From CAYNGH01 sp964396845 (lineage in GTDB: Bacteria; Vulcanimicrobiota; JAJTBE01; CAYNGH01), in the NCBI GenBank assembly GCA_964396845.1, contig CAYNGH010000115.1:1-10852 (forward strand): 10,852 nt of DNA, written 5' to 3'. Positions 1-6,158 of this stretch are shown in pieces. Both the position numbers and the translations under genes were made by a program. The notes under the pieces were generated by a model. It had not been told where the DNA came from and made no database searches. It saw nothing but the letters and a program-made list of their open reading frames with translations. Position 1 is the stretch's first letter, and every line of letters starts with the position of its first letter.

Positions 1-2
1 AT

Positions 3-767
3 GCCTTCATCTATCGTCATGTGAATATGCTCCGGCGTTATATGGGCTGGGAGATGGTGTTTCTGGTATATACCATCGTCAACACCCTTACCATTGCATT
101 GATCGGAGTATCCATGGGAGATGCCCGAAAGGTGCTCTACCTGGTGGTGGGAGCAGTTCTGTGGGGTTTTCTGTCCCTGATATTCCATGAAATATCCGAG
201 AACATAGCCTGGGAAAGATGGGAAGGAACCCTGGAGTATTCCTTTATGGCCCCCATACGGCGGATTACCTACCTGATGGGTAACTGCACCGCTACTGTGA
301 TATATGGACTGGTTCGAACCATGGTGGTATTGCTGGTGGCGGCTCTCTTTCTGAAGATTGACCTGTCCCAGGCAAACCTGCCTGCAGCGGCGGTGGTGCT
401 GGCTATCTCCAGCGTGTCCTTCATCGGTCTGGGTCTGATGGGGGCTGTGCTTCCTCTGATGTCCCAGGAAAAAGGAACCCAGGCGACTCATATTGTTCAG
501 GCTCTGATCCTGCTGGTGTCAGGAGTCTATTACGATGTGACCATACTCCCCCGCTGGCTTCAGGCCCTGTCCTGGATATCCCCGGCAACATATACCCTGA
601 AAGCCATGCGGATGGCACTGCTGGAGGGAGCGGATCTGTGGCAGTTACGGGAATACCTGGTGATACTTACCATCACCGGGATAATCCTGGTGCCCCTGGG
701 ATACTGGCTGTTTGTTGTGGCGGAAGGTTATGCAAAACGTCACGGAATGCTCAGTCGAACAGGTTAG
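3..767 (+). CDS. ABC-2 type transporter permease, 5' partial
   Basis: This is the membrane-spanning subunit of an ABC transporter; its ATPase is probably encoded upstream, outside the window. The frame is open from base 3 (A-F-I-Y-R-H-V-N-M-L-R-R-Y) to TAG at 765-767. GTG at 21 and ATG at 27 lie inside this conserved-looking leader, so the true start is probably beyond the left edge. Numbering from GTG 21, about six hydrophobic segments are visible near residues 13-32, 38-58, 91-112, 122-145, 158-175 and 213-233. The stretch LMSQEKGTQATHIVQAL (146-162), then LVSGVYYDVTILPRWLQ and ISPATYTLKAMR, is the typical C-terminal half of ABC-2 (DrrB/NodJ-like) permeases. The substrate cannot be inferred. 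Transcription should end at the hairpin 11 bp past the stop. The family is fairly certain; the start is not. Confidence 0.85.
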   Translation, partial: AFIYRHVNMLRRYMGWEMVFLVYTIVNTLTIALIGVSMGDARKVLYLVVGAVLWGFLSLIFHEISENIAWERWEGTLEYSFMAPIRRITYLMGNCTATVIYGLVRTMVVLLVAALFLKIDLSQANLPAAAVVLAISSVSFIGLGLMGAVLPLMSQEKGTQATHIVQALILLVSGVYYDVTILPRWLQALSWISPATYTLKAMRMALLEGADLWQLREYLVILTITGIILVPLGYWLFVVAEGYAKRHGMLSRTG

Positions 768-778
768 GACATGGAAAC

Positions 779-806
779 AAAGGGCCCCGCTGTAGCAGGG
801 CCCTTT
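779..806. terminator. bidirectional intrinsic terminator
   Basis: AAAGGGCCC (779-787) pairs perfectly with GGGCCCTTT (798-806) around a 10-nt loop. On the + strand it is followed by a T-rich run (TTTTCTGTGTTTT, reusing the last stem Ts), and on the - strand by TTTGTTTCC. It lies between two convergent genes (stops at 767 and 817), so it can serve both. Confidence 0.85.
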
Positions 807-816
807 TCTGTGTTTT

Positions 817-1191
817 CTACCACATTCCTTTGGTGGCTTCTCCCAAGCTCACGGCCAGTGCTCCACATACTGCCAGACCGCATGCAATGCCTATGTTGGC
901 GGTAGCTGCCTGTGACAGTAGTCCCGAATCAAAAGCCCAATGAGCCCCAACCAATCCGAGAAAAGGTACCCCTGATCTGACAAGTGTTTTTACAGTGGTG
1001 GGAGCACTCTTAAAAGCTCGATGCATGCCCTTGAGTGCGTTAAGACTTTTATCAAACAAGCCATCCCTTGAACTGTTCCTGTTATAAGTGTCTTTGATTG
1101 TGTTTGTGTTGTCCTGATCCCTTGAATTTACCGGCTGATTTTGTGTCGGATAATCGGTTATCCCGTATCCCATAATCCCTGTTGTAAGCAT
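817..1191 (-). CDS. hypothetical protein with hydrophobic C-terminus, 124 aa
   Basis: I do not recognise this family. The ORF starts with ATG at 1191-1189, preceded by GAGAGGAG about 11 nt upstream, and ends with TAG at 817-819 just before the shared terminator; both ends support a real gene. Residues 1-45 are polar and rich in Asn, Asp, Thr and Gln, with no signal peptide. Residues 46-72 are basic and amphipathic-looking (SLNALKGMHRAFKSAPTTVK). Residues 73-86 and 90-117 are hydrophobic and rich in Gly/Ala (GIACGLAVCGALAVSLG, with two cysteines), so one or two membrane passes are likely. It is divergent from a two-component operon and shares that operon's promoter region. It could be a regulated target, a small membrane partner of the kinase, or unrelated. 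The function is unknown; no toxin, holin or bacteriocin assignment can be defended. Confidence 0.65.
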   Translation of the reverse strand: MLTTGIMGYGITDYPTQNQPVNSRDQDNTNTIKDTYNRNSSRDGLFDKSLNALKGMHRAFKSAPTTVKTLVRSGVPFLGLVGAHWAFDSGLLSQAATANIGIACGLAVCGALAVSLGEATKGMW

Positions 1192-1278
1192 GTCCAGTGC
1201 AACTCCTCTCGTATTGTCTTGTTATATTCATTGTAACACCCAAAAAAGCGGAAATGTATGTATCATATGTAAAATAAG

Positions 1279-1304
1279 TGTTAAAGCTGTTAATATATTG
1301 TTAA
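1279..1304. repeat. three TGTTAA direct repeats upstream of the response-regulator gene
   Basis: TGTTAA occurs at 1279-1284, 1288-1293 and 1299-1304, with start-to-start spacing of 9 and 11 bp, roughly one helical turn each. The last copy overlaps the proposed -35 element (TTGTTA, 1298-1303). This layout would suit an activator or autoregulator binding one face of the helix. The surrounding sequence is very AT-rich, so chance is a real alternative. Confidence 0.35.
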
Positions 1305-1327
1305 CGTTTTTGTGTTTTATATATATT
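1298..1327 (+). promoter_or_regulatory. candidate promoter of the two-component operon
   Basis: TTGTTA (1298-1303) and TATATT (1322-1327) are separated by 18 bp, matching a vegetative sigma-factor promoter at most positions. It would give an untranslated leader of roughly 85 nt before ATG 1420. The AT-rich setting offers other -10-like hexamers, so the exact choice is uncertain. Confidence 0.4.
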
Positions 1328-1419
1328 CCCTGGATTATTTCATTTTCTGTGTTGTTTTTCATATGAGAAAATAAGGCTGAAGAAGGGATAAAACTGCTCC
1401 GGGAGAAATATTTTTCAAG

Positions 1420-2076
1420 ATGACGCATAATACGAAGCTTGACAAGATCAAGGTTGGCCTTGTGGATGATCATAACATTCTCCGACAGAGTCTTGCCAAG
1501 ACATTGAACCTTGAGTTTGATATGGAAGTTCTTGGATCCTGGAGCAGAGCTGAGGATGCCATTGATGATTTTTCCCGTTTTCCCTGTGATGTCTATGTGA
1601 TGGACCTCAAGCTGCCGGGGATTAACGGCATTGAAGCCACAAGACAGCTGGTATCTTTTGATCCTTCGGTCAAGGTCATAATACTGTCGGCATACTCGGA
1701 TCAGCGGGATGTTTTTAACTCCATCGAAGCAGGGGTTCTGGGGTATCTTCCCAAGGAAGCTACAGTGGAATCAGTGGTGGAGGCAATCCGCAATGTTTAT
1801 CGGGGGTATGCCTTTCTGGATCCTGCAATTACCCGGACCGTGGTGAATCGTTTTTCCGACCTGGAACACTGGGACAGGGAAAGACGGAAACTATCAGCTC
1901 TGGAGAGAAATATTCTATCCCTGGCGGCTCGGGGTAATTCCAATCAGGATATTGCCAGGACTCTCAGTCTGAAGGTGGGTGCAGTCAAGTTTCATTTCCG
2001 GGAGATTTTCACCAAGCTGGATGCCAGGGACAGGGCACATGCCGTAGCCCTGGCTCTGAAGAAGGGAGATATCTGA
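1420..2076 (+). CDS. NarL/LuxR-family response regulator
   Basis: This is the DNA-binding half of a two-component system, cytoplasmic, expected to be phosphorylated by the kinase encoded next to it. The 218 residues fit the family's usual length. The receiver domain covers about residues 10-125: acidic pair D16-D17 in GLVDDH, phospho-acceptor D62 in VMDLKLPGING, the switch Ser at S90 (IILSAYS) and the conserved K112 in GYLPKEA. The LuxR-type helix-turn-helix covers about 158-215 (LSALERNILSLAARG, then NQDIARTLSLKVGAVKFHF, then TKLDARDRAHAV). Start ATG 1420 follows GGGAGAA with a longish 12-nt gap; no other start in frame is better. The kinase gene begins 6 bp after the TGA, so the two are co-transcribed. 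The TGTTAA repeats upstream could be its own sites. Targets are unknown; the closest domain layout among well-known proteins is ComA/DegU/NarL. Confidence 0.93.
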   Translation: MTHNTKLDKIKVGLVDDHNILRQSLAKTLNLEFDMEVLGSWSRAEDAIDDFSRFPCDVYVMDLKLPGINGIEATRQLVSFDPSVKVIILSAYSDQRDVFNSIEAGVLGYLPKEATVESVVEAIRNVYRGYAFLDPAITRTVVNRFSDLEHWDRERRKLSALERNILSLAARGNSNQDIARTLSLKVGAVKFHFREIFTKLDARDRAHAVALALKKGDI

Positions 2077-2082
2077 CAAGGG

Positions 2083-4344
2083 ATGCCCTTTCTGCGGGCG
2101 CAAAATCAGGAGTTTTTCCTTTTCTCCAGCCTCGCTCTGGGGATTTTTCTGTTGCTTTTGTTCCGATATTTCCACAGTCTTAAAACTAATGATAATCGCC
2201 AGCCCTTTGCCCCGGAATCAGTTTATCAGCTCATCTGCTGTCTTGTCCTTCTGGGGGGAATATCAATGAATCTTCCCCTAAGGGATTCCGCCAGGATCCT
2301 TTTGTCCACCGGGATGGATGTTGTCACAGCTCTGGCCCCTTTTTACCTGCTGTTTCTTTTTCTTCCTGTCCTGAAGCCTGTGTTGCGATGGTTGCTGATT
2401 ATCATTGCCGGGGTGGTTCTTTTTTCTGCTGTTTCAGTTTTTCCCCAAAAAGCCGGGGTAATGACCGGGACGGTGTCCCTGGCCGGTATGATTGCAGTGG
2501 CTTTGTTCTGGTTCAACCGTTATCTCAAGGGAGGGGAACCTGGCCTCATCTGCAAATTCTCCCGCATGGCCACCGGTGGGATAATCGTCGGGGGGGGATA
2601 CCTGGCGGATACTTTTCTCTCGGGACAACACCAGCTAACTCCGGTTCTTGCTGTTGCCGGTCTTGGCTGGAGTGCCTGGATAACCGGTGAGCAGGATTCC
2701 GGGGGGGGCAGCATCTGGACTGAGATCACGGCGCCGGTGCTGACCTTGTCAGCCCTGGGAGGTTATCTGTTTCTTGATTATTTCTGGAGCCTTCAGGGAC
2801 AGCCCCTGTGGGTCATGGAAAACCATGAGAGAGTGATCCTGTCCCTGGCAGGGCTGGGAGCACTACTTTATCTGCCGGGCCGGATCCTGACAGAAAAGCT
2901 TGGCGATCATATTCAGGGATTGACAATGACACCTCTGGAAAAGGCAGTATCCCGATGGGAGCAGGAATCTGGTTCAATCATACTTCCCGGGGATCTGGAA
3001 AAACTGCTGGAACCTTTTCCTGGGATCTCTTTTGTTCTGATTCACCGCCATCTTAACAGCTGTCGTTATGGAAGGTGGGGAGATGAGAAGTCATCGGGAG
3101 TTCTCTGGCAGGACCTGCCCTTCTGCCAGGATCAGAAAGCCCCCGAGGATGCTTTTATCGGTGATATTGCCGATGCCCTGGCAATACCGGGGCCAGAGGA
3201 GAAAAGCATATTTTCTGTCCCCGTGGGCAATGCTTCTCCGCCCGCGGGAATTCTGCTGTTTTACACAGAGGGAGATGCCGGCTCTCAACACCGAACCCTG
3301 TCAAGGATTGCATCCCTGTCGGTGCTTCCCGGCTCCAGGGATCCAGGGGAGCAGAATCGTTCTTTTTTGACACAGAAATGTGATTCGTCGGAGGAGCTGA
3401 TCCGGCGGATGAAGGATGTTATTGTTAAAGAGATCCCATCCCTTGACTGCCAGGTGGAAATCATGCCCGGCAGGGGAGCAACGCCGGAGCACTCCCTGAA
3501 TGAGAATGATCACACCCAGGAAACTAACGATAATTCTTATGAAATAACCTTCGATGGAAGTACCTTTTCTGGAAGGATTATTCTGAAGCCTCGGGGAGAT
3601 GATTTCATTTTTGAGCAGGGTGATATGGATTGGCTGGCAGATCTTGCCCGGCAGGGGACCTTTGTGGCAGAGAAGATATTCCTTCGCCAGCAGGTGAATG
3701 CCCATGTGGAAGCCCTGGACCGGCTCCGGGATCAGGGAGATGAAGCAGTCCGCCAAAAACAGCTGTCCCTTGCCGGAGAGATTCACGATACCATAGCCCA
3801 GGAACTTTTTGCAGCAAGACTTCAGGTGAACCTTATAACTAAACTTCTGGGAGATGCCCCTCCTGATGCCGGAGAAGAGTTGAAGACTCTTCAATATCTC
3901 ATGGAAAAAGCCCAGAAGGATGCTCGTTGCATGATTTCCTCCCTTCGCTCCCAGGGTGAAGGCCAGGCTCAGGAGGTTTCTGAAAGGATAATGGAGCTTT
4001 CAGAAAGGCTGAAGAAACAGGGTGTCGCCCCGGAGTTGAGGGGGATGGATATTCTGATGGATTCCCCCAGGGATCTGCAAATGGTGGTGGTGGAGCTTTT
4101 AAACAACATGATTAAACATGCCCAGTGTCGCCGGTGCCGGGTTCATGTGTTCAAAAGAGATTCATCTGTGGGAGTATTTGCAGTTGATGACGGGGTGGGG
4201 TTTGATCAGGATAATCCCGGTGTCGGGGATTCCTTCGGTTTTCAGTCAATAAAAAACCGCTGCTCCCGGATAGGTGCAACGGTGAGTATTCGCTCCAGAA
4301 TTGGCAAGGGGTCTGCCTTTTTTATCCTTTGTCCCCGTATTTGA
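2083..4344 (+). CDS. multi-spanning sensor histidine kinase (HisKA_3 / NarX-ComP type)
   Basis: This is a membrane sensor kinase of 753 residues and the partner of the preceding response regulator. Residues 9-267 hold about eight or nine hydrophobic segments with short loops and no large outside domain, so the signal is probably sensed in or at the membrane. Residues ~285-400 and ~435-535 look like two degenerate GAF-type cytoplasmic domains; this is inferred from the pattern only. A coiled linker (~536-560) leads to the HisKA_3 segment with H568 in GEIHDTIAQ, which carries the D-x-x-x-Q motif (D569, Q573) linked to phosphatase activity in this family. The ATPase domain shows the N-box ELLNNMIKHA (671-680), VDDGVGF (701-707) and GDSFGFQSI (715-723). 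ATG 2083 has only a distant AGGGAG (14 nt), with GGG directly before the start, so translation probably relies on coupling. Overall the architecture resembles ComP. Confidence 0.92.
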   Translation: MPFLRAQNQEFFLFSSLALGIFLLLLFRYFHSLKTNDNRQPFAPESVYQLICCLVLLGGISMNLPLRDSARILLSTGMDVVTALAPFYLLFLFLPVLKPVLRWLLIIIAGVVLFSAVSVFPQKAGVMTGTVSLAGMIAVALFWFNRYLKGGEPGLICKFSRMATGGIIVGGGYLADTFLSGQHQLTPVLAVAGLGWSAWITGEQDSGGGSIWTEITAPVLTLSALGGYLFLDYFWSLQGQPLWVMENHERVILSLAGLGALLYLPGRILTEKLGDHIQGLTMTPLEKAVSRWEQESGSIILPGDLEKLLEPFPGISFVLIHRHLNSCRYGRWGDEKSSGVLWQDLPFCQDQKAPEDAFIGDIADALAIPGPEEKSIFSVPVGNASPPAGILLFYTEGDAGSQHRTLSRIASLSVLPGSRDPGEQNRSFLTQKCDSSEELIRRMKDVIVKEIPSLDCQVEIMPGRGATPEHSLNENDHTQETNDNSYEITFDGSTFSGRIILKPRGDDFIFEQGDMDWLADLARQGTFVAEKIFLRQQVNAHVEALDRLRDQGDEAVRQKQLSLAGEIHDTIAQELFAARLQVNLITKLLGDAPPDAGEELKTLQYLMEKAQKDARCMISSLRSQGEGQAQEVSERIMELSERLKKQGVAPELRGMDILMDSPRDLQMVVVELLNNMIKHAQCRRCRVHVFKRDSSVGVFAVDDGVGFDQDNPGVGDSFGFQSIKNRCSRIGATVSIRSRIGKGSAFFILCPRI

Positions 4345-4350
4345 CTGTCT

Positions 4351-4833
4351 TTATTCCTCGGCAATCTCCTGGCCGAGAAGCTCCAGCACTGTGTTCATTG
4401 CCTCCTGGGCCGCCTGCTGTTTTACCTCCAGCCTGTCGCCGTCAAAATGGAACTCCTTGATGACTTCCTTGCTCTGATATGTTCCGCCGACAAATACAAG
4501 TCCCACGGGTTTGGCAGTAGTGCCTCCCGTAGGGCCGCATACTCCGGTGATGCCGATTCCAATATCCGTATCAAACAGCTTCCTGACACCCTTTGCCATG
4601 GCCAGGGCGGTTTTTCCGCTGACTGCGCCGTAGGTGTAGATGATGTCAAAGGGTACATGCAGGATGTTGATTTTGATATCGTTATTGTAGGCGATTACAC
4701 CACCCATGAAGTAGTTGGATGCTCCTGACTGGTTGGTCAGGATGTCCGAAAACAACCCTCCGGTACAGGATTCCGCAGCTGATAATGTGAGGCCTTCATC
4801 AACACAGATTTCTTTTATCTTTTTTTCTTTCAA
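4351..4833 (-). CDS. pncC: nicotinamide-nucleotide amidase PncC (stand-alone CinA C-terminal domain)
   Basis: PncC hydrolyses nicotinamide mononucleotide to nicotinate mononucleotide and ammonia, recycling pyridine nucleotides in the cytoplasm. The 160 residues match stand-alone PncC (about 160-165) and lack the N-terminal half of CinA. Signature motifs are AAESCTGG (19-26) with the likely catalytic S22, GGVIAYNNDIKINIL with Y49 and K54, GITGVCGPTGGT (94-105), KPVGLVFVGG and the terminal GDRLEVKQQAA with R134. The start is TTG at 4833-4831, the only start in frame, with GAGGAG 9 nt upstream; an upstream ATG (frame ATG-AGG-AGT-GGA-TAA) is closed. The gene ends 6 bp from the end of the convergent kinase gene with no clear terminator between, so their transcripts probably overlap. 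It lies downstream of acpP in the same direction but about 210 bp away, so it may have its own promoter. Confidence 0.9.
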   Translation of the reverse strand: MKEKKIKEICVDEGLTLSAAESCTGGLFSDILTNQSGASNYFMGGVIAYNNDIKINILHVPFDIIYTYGAVSGKTALAMAKGVRKLFDTDIGIGITGVCGPTGGTTAKPVGLVFVGGTYQSKEVIKEFHFDGDRLEVKQQAAQEAMNTVLELLGQEIAEE

Positions 4834-4858
4834 ATTTATCCACTCCTCATCGGAAATA

Positions 4859-4893
4859 AACCGGTTTCAATAATACATTACCCGGGACCGGTT
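4859..4893. repeat. AACCGGTT palindrome and partial copy in the pncC leader
   Basis: The 8-bp palindrome AACCGGTT (4859-4866) lies about 25 bp upstream of the pncC start, with a second ACCGGTT at 4887-4893. The two can also pair as the arms of a stem with a loop of about 20 nt. The same AACCGGTT occurs upstream of ddl at 9101-9108. It may be an operator or chance; no known operator is recognised. Confidence 0.3.
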
Positions 4894-4904
4894 CATTTTA
4901 TCCC

Positions 4905-4926
4905 CAGGCAGTTCACCCCTTGCCTG
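4905..4926. repeat. small inverted repeat CAGGCA / TGCCTG
   Basis: CAGGCA (4905-4910) pairs with TGCCTG (4921-4926) around a 10-nt loop. No T-tract follows on either strand, so it is not a convincing terminator. It sits between the acpP end and the pncC start. Confidence 0.35.
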
Positions 4927-4940
4927 ACTATAGTATCTTT

Positions 4941-4991
4941 ATTCTGATAATGCTCATTTTTTGAATAAATCAATATTTTTTCTATCAGAAT
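4941..4991. repeat. 9-bp inverted repeat with AT-rich loop
   Basis: ATTCTGATA (4941-4949) is the exact reverse complement of TATCAGAAT (4983-4991); the 33-nt spacer is almost all A and T. It abuts the hairpin at 4992-5023, so the two arms lie between acpP and pncC as a compound structure. The role is unknown: RNA 3' structure or an operator are both possible. Confidence 0.4.
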
Positions 4992-5023
4992 GATAACGAC
5001 CGGAAGTAACCCCGGCCGTTATC
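4992..5023 (-). terminator. probable 3' hairpin of the fab-acpP operon
   Basis: GATAACGACCGG (4992-5003) pairs with CCGGCCGTTATC (5012-5023), giving 11 of 12 pairs with one A-C mismatch and an 8-nt loop. It lies 22 bp past the acpP stop codon, where a terminator is expected. The following - strand sequence is A-rich rather than T-rich, so classical intrinsic termination is doubtful; it may instead be an RNA-stabilising end. Confidence 0.45.
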
Positions 5024-5045
5024 TTATCTATGGCTTTCCAACGGG

Positions 5046-5285
5046 CTACTCTTCTTCGACCCTTTTCTGCACATAGGTTACTGCATCCTGGATGGTCTTT
5101 ATCTTCTCTGCGTCCTCGTCAGAGATTTCAATGTTGAACTCCTGTTCGATAGCCATTACCAACTCCACTCTGTCCAGGGAATCAGCACCCAGATCATCGG
5201 TAATTGAAGCCTCCGGTGTAACCTGTTCTTCATCTACGCTCAACTGCTCGACTACTATCTTCTTCAGTCTTTCTAATACCGACAT
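5046..5285 (-). CDS. acpP: acyl carrier protein
   Basis: ACP carries growing fatty acyl chains as thioesters on a phosphopantetheine arm and hands them to FabD, FabH, FabG and the other fatty-acid enzymes in the cytoplasm. The 79 acidic residues are the usual size. The attachment serine is S36 in the motif GADSLDRVELVMAIE, followed by the conserved helix III region (FNIEISDEDAEKIKTIQDAVTYV). ATG 5285 is preceded by a near-perfect AGGAGGTGA, the strongest ribosome site in the window, as expected for a very abundant protein. The gene is last in the operon, 46 bp after fabG; a weak AT-rich hairpin (ATCAAT 5310-5315 with ATTGAT 5320-5325) lies in that gap. fabF and rnc, often found next, are not in this window. 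Confidence 0.98.
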   Translation of the reverse strand: MSVLERLKKIVVEQLSVDEEQVTPEASITDDLGADSLDRVELVMAIEQEFNIEISDEDAEKIKTIQDAVTYVQKRVEEE

Positions 5286-5331
5286 CTATTCACCTCCTCT
5301 CATTGAATGATCAATTTTGATTGATTTCCAT

Positions 5332-6081
5332 TTACATAACCATTCCGCCGTCAACGTTTATCACTTGTCCGGTAATATACCGGGATGATTCGCTAACCAG
5401 GAATGAAACTACCTTTGCCACATCCCTGGGTTCTCCGAAGTACCCCAGGGGGATATTCTGAAGCATCGCTTCTTTTTGTTGGTCTGTAAGCCTGTCGGTC
5501 ATGGGGGTTTTGATGAAGCCTGGGGCTATGGCATTGGCATTGATGCCCCTGGAGGCAAATTCCTTGGCCACCGACTTGGTTAAGCCGATTATCCCTGACT
5601 TGCTGGCGGCATAATTTGCCTGTCCTGCATTGCCGATAACTCCTATGACCGAGGCAATGTTGACTATCCGTCCCTGGCGGGCCTTGAACATTATCTTGCT
5701 CACGGCTCTGGTCAGGAGAAATGCCGATTTGAGATTGACCTCAAGAACCTTGTCCCAGTCCTCGTCTTTCATTCTCATCATCAGACCGTCACGGGTGATG
5801 CCGGCATTGTTCACCAGAATATCTATACTGGAAAAGTCCGATGTGATATTCTTGATCATCCCGGCAACACCTTCACTGTTAGTTACATCAACCTGATACC
5901 AGCAACACTTGCGCCCCAGGTTCAGGATTTCTTCCCCCGTGGCTTTAAGGGTTTCGCCGTCGATGTCACACAGGGCAACATCGGCACCTTCGCCAGCCAG
6001 CTCCAGTGCAATAGCTCTGCCTATACCCCGGCCCGCGCCGGTAATTATTGCCACCTTACCAAGAAGTTCTATCTGAATCAC
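5332..6081 (-). CDS. fabG: 3-oxoacyl-[acyl-carrier-protein] reductase
   Basis: FabG performs the NADPH-dependent reduction of 3-ketoacyl-ACP to 3-hydroxyacyl-ACP, the first reduction of each elongation round. It is a classical short-chain dehydrogenase. Numbered from GTG 6081 (249 aa), it has the nucleotide-binding TGAGRGIG (14-21), D65-V66 in the VDVT motif, NNAG (91-94), and the catalytic set N116, S144, Y157 and K161 (YAASK). The C-terminal PGFIKTPMTD and GQVINVDGG are typical. The start is unresolved: GTG 6081 is the only standard start before the nucleotide-binding fold, yet the Shine-Dalgarno GAAGGAG (6087-6081) overlaps it. Eight nt after that site is AUA (6072-6070), which would give M-E-L-L-G-K-V, the usual FabG N-terminus. 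Function is certain; the first residues are not. Confidence 0.96.
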   Translation of the reverse strand: MIQIELLGKVAIITGAGRGIGRAIALELAGEGADVALCDIDGETLKATGEEILNLGRKCCWYQVDVTNSEGVAGMIKNITSDFSSIDILVNNAGITRDGLMMRMKDEDWDKVLEVNLKSAFLLTRAVSKIMFKARQGRIVNIASVIGVIGNAGQANYAASKSGIIGLTKSVAKEFASRGINANAIAPGFIKTPMTDRLTDQQKEAMLQNIPLGYFGEPRDVAKVVSFLVSESSRYITGQVINVDGGMVM

Positions 6082-6087
6082 TCCTTC
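6081..6087 (-). promoter_or_regulatory. fabG Shine-Dalgarno site, misplaced for GTG
   Basis: GAAGGAG on the - strand ends at base 6081, which is also the first base of the only standard in-frame start (GTG 6081-6079). A ribosome bound here would be spaced for the AUA codon at 6072-6070 (8 nt) or, poorly, the AUU at 6078-6076. This site decides the start problem described for fabG. Confidence 0.6.
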
Positions 6088-6158
6088 GCATTTTTTTCTG
6101 CATTTTCTCGTTATTTTTCTTGAATCCTTTTTTTTAGCTCTTCTTTTTAACTGAATTT

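Noticed and set aside
1228..1473. 81-codon ORF on the - strand overlapping the regulator's start
   Set aside because: It covers the AT-rich divergent promoter region and the regulator's N-terminal codons, and the product looks like translated AT-rich DNA.
3301..3894. 197-codon ORF on the - strand inside the kinase gene
   Set aside because: It is wholly antisense to the kinase coding region, its translation matches no family I know, and it has no operon context.
4357..4377. Hairpin CTCGGC / GCCGAG as a terminator for the kinase or pncC
   Set aside because: It lies within pncC coding sequence and no T-tract follows on either strand.
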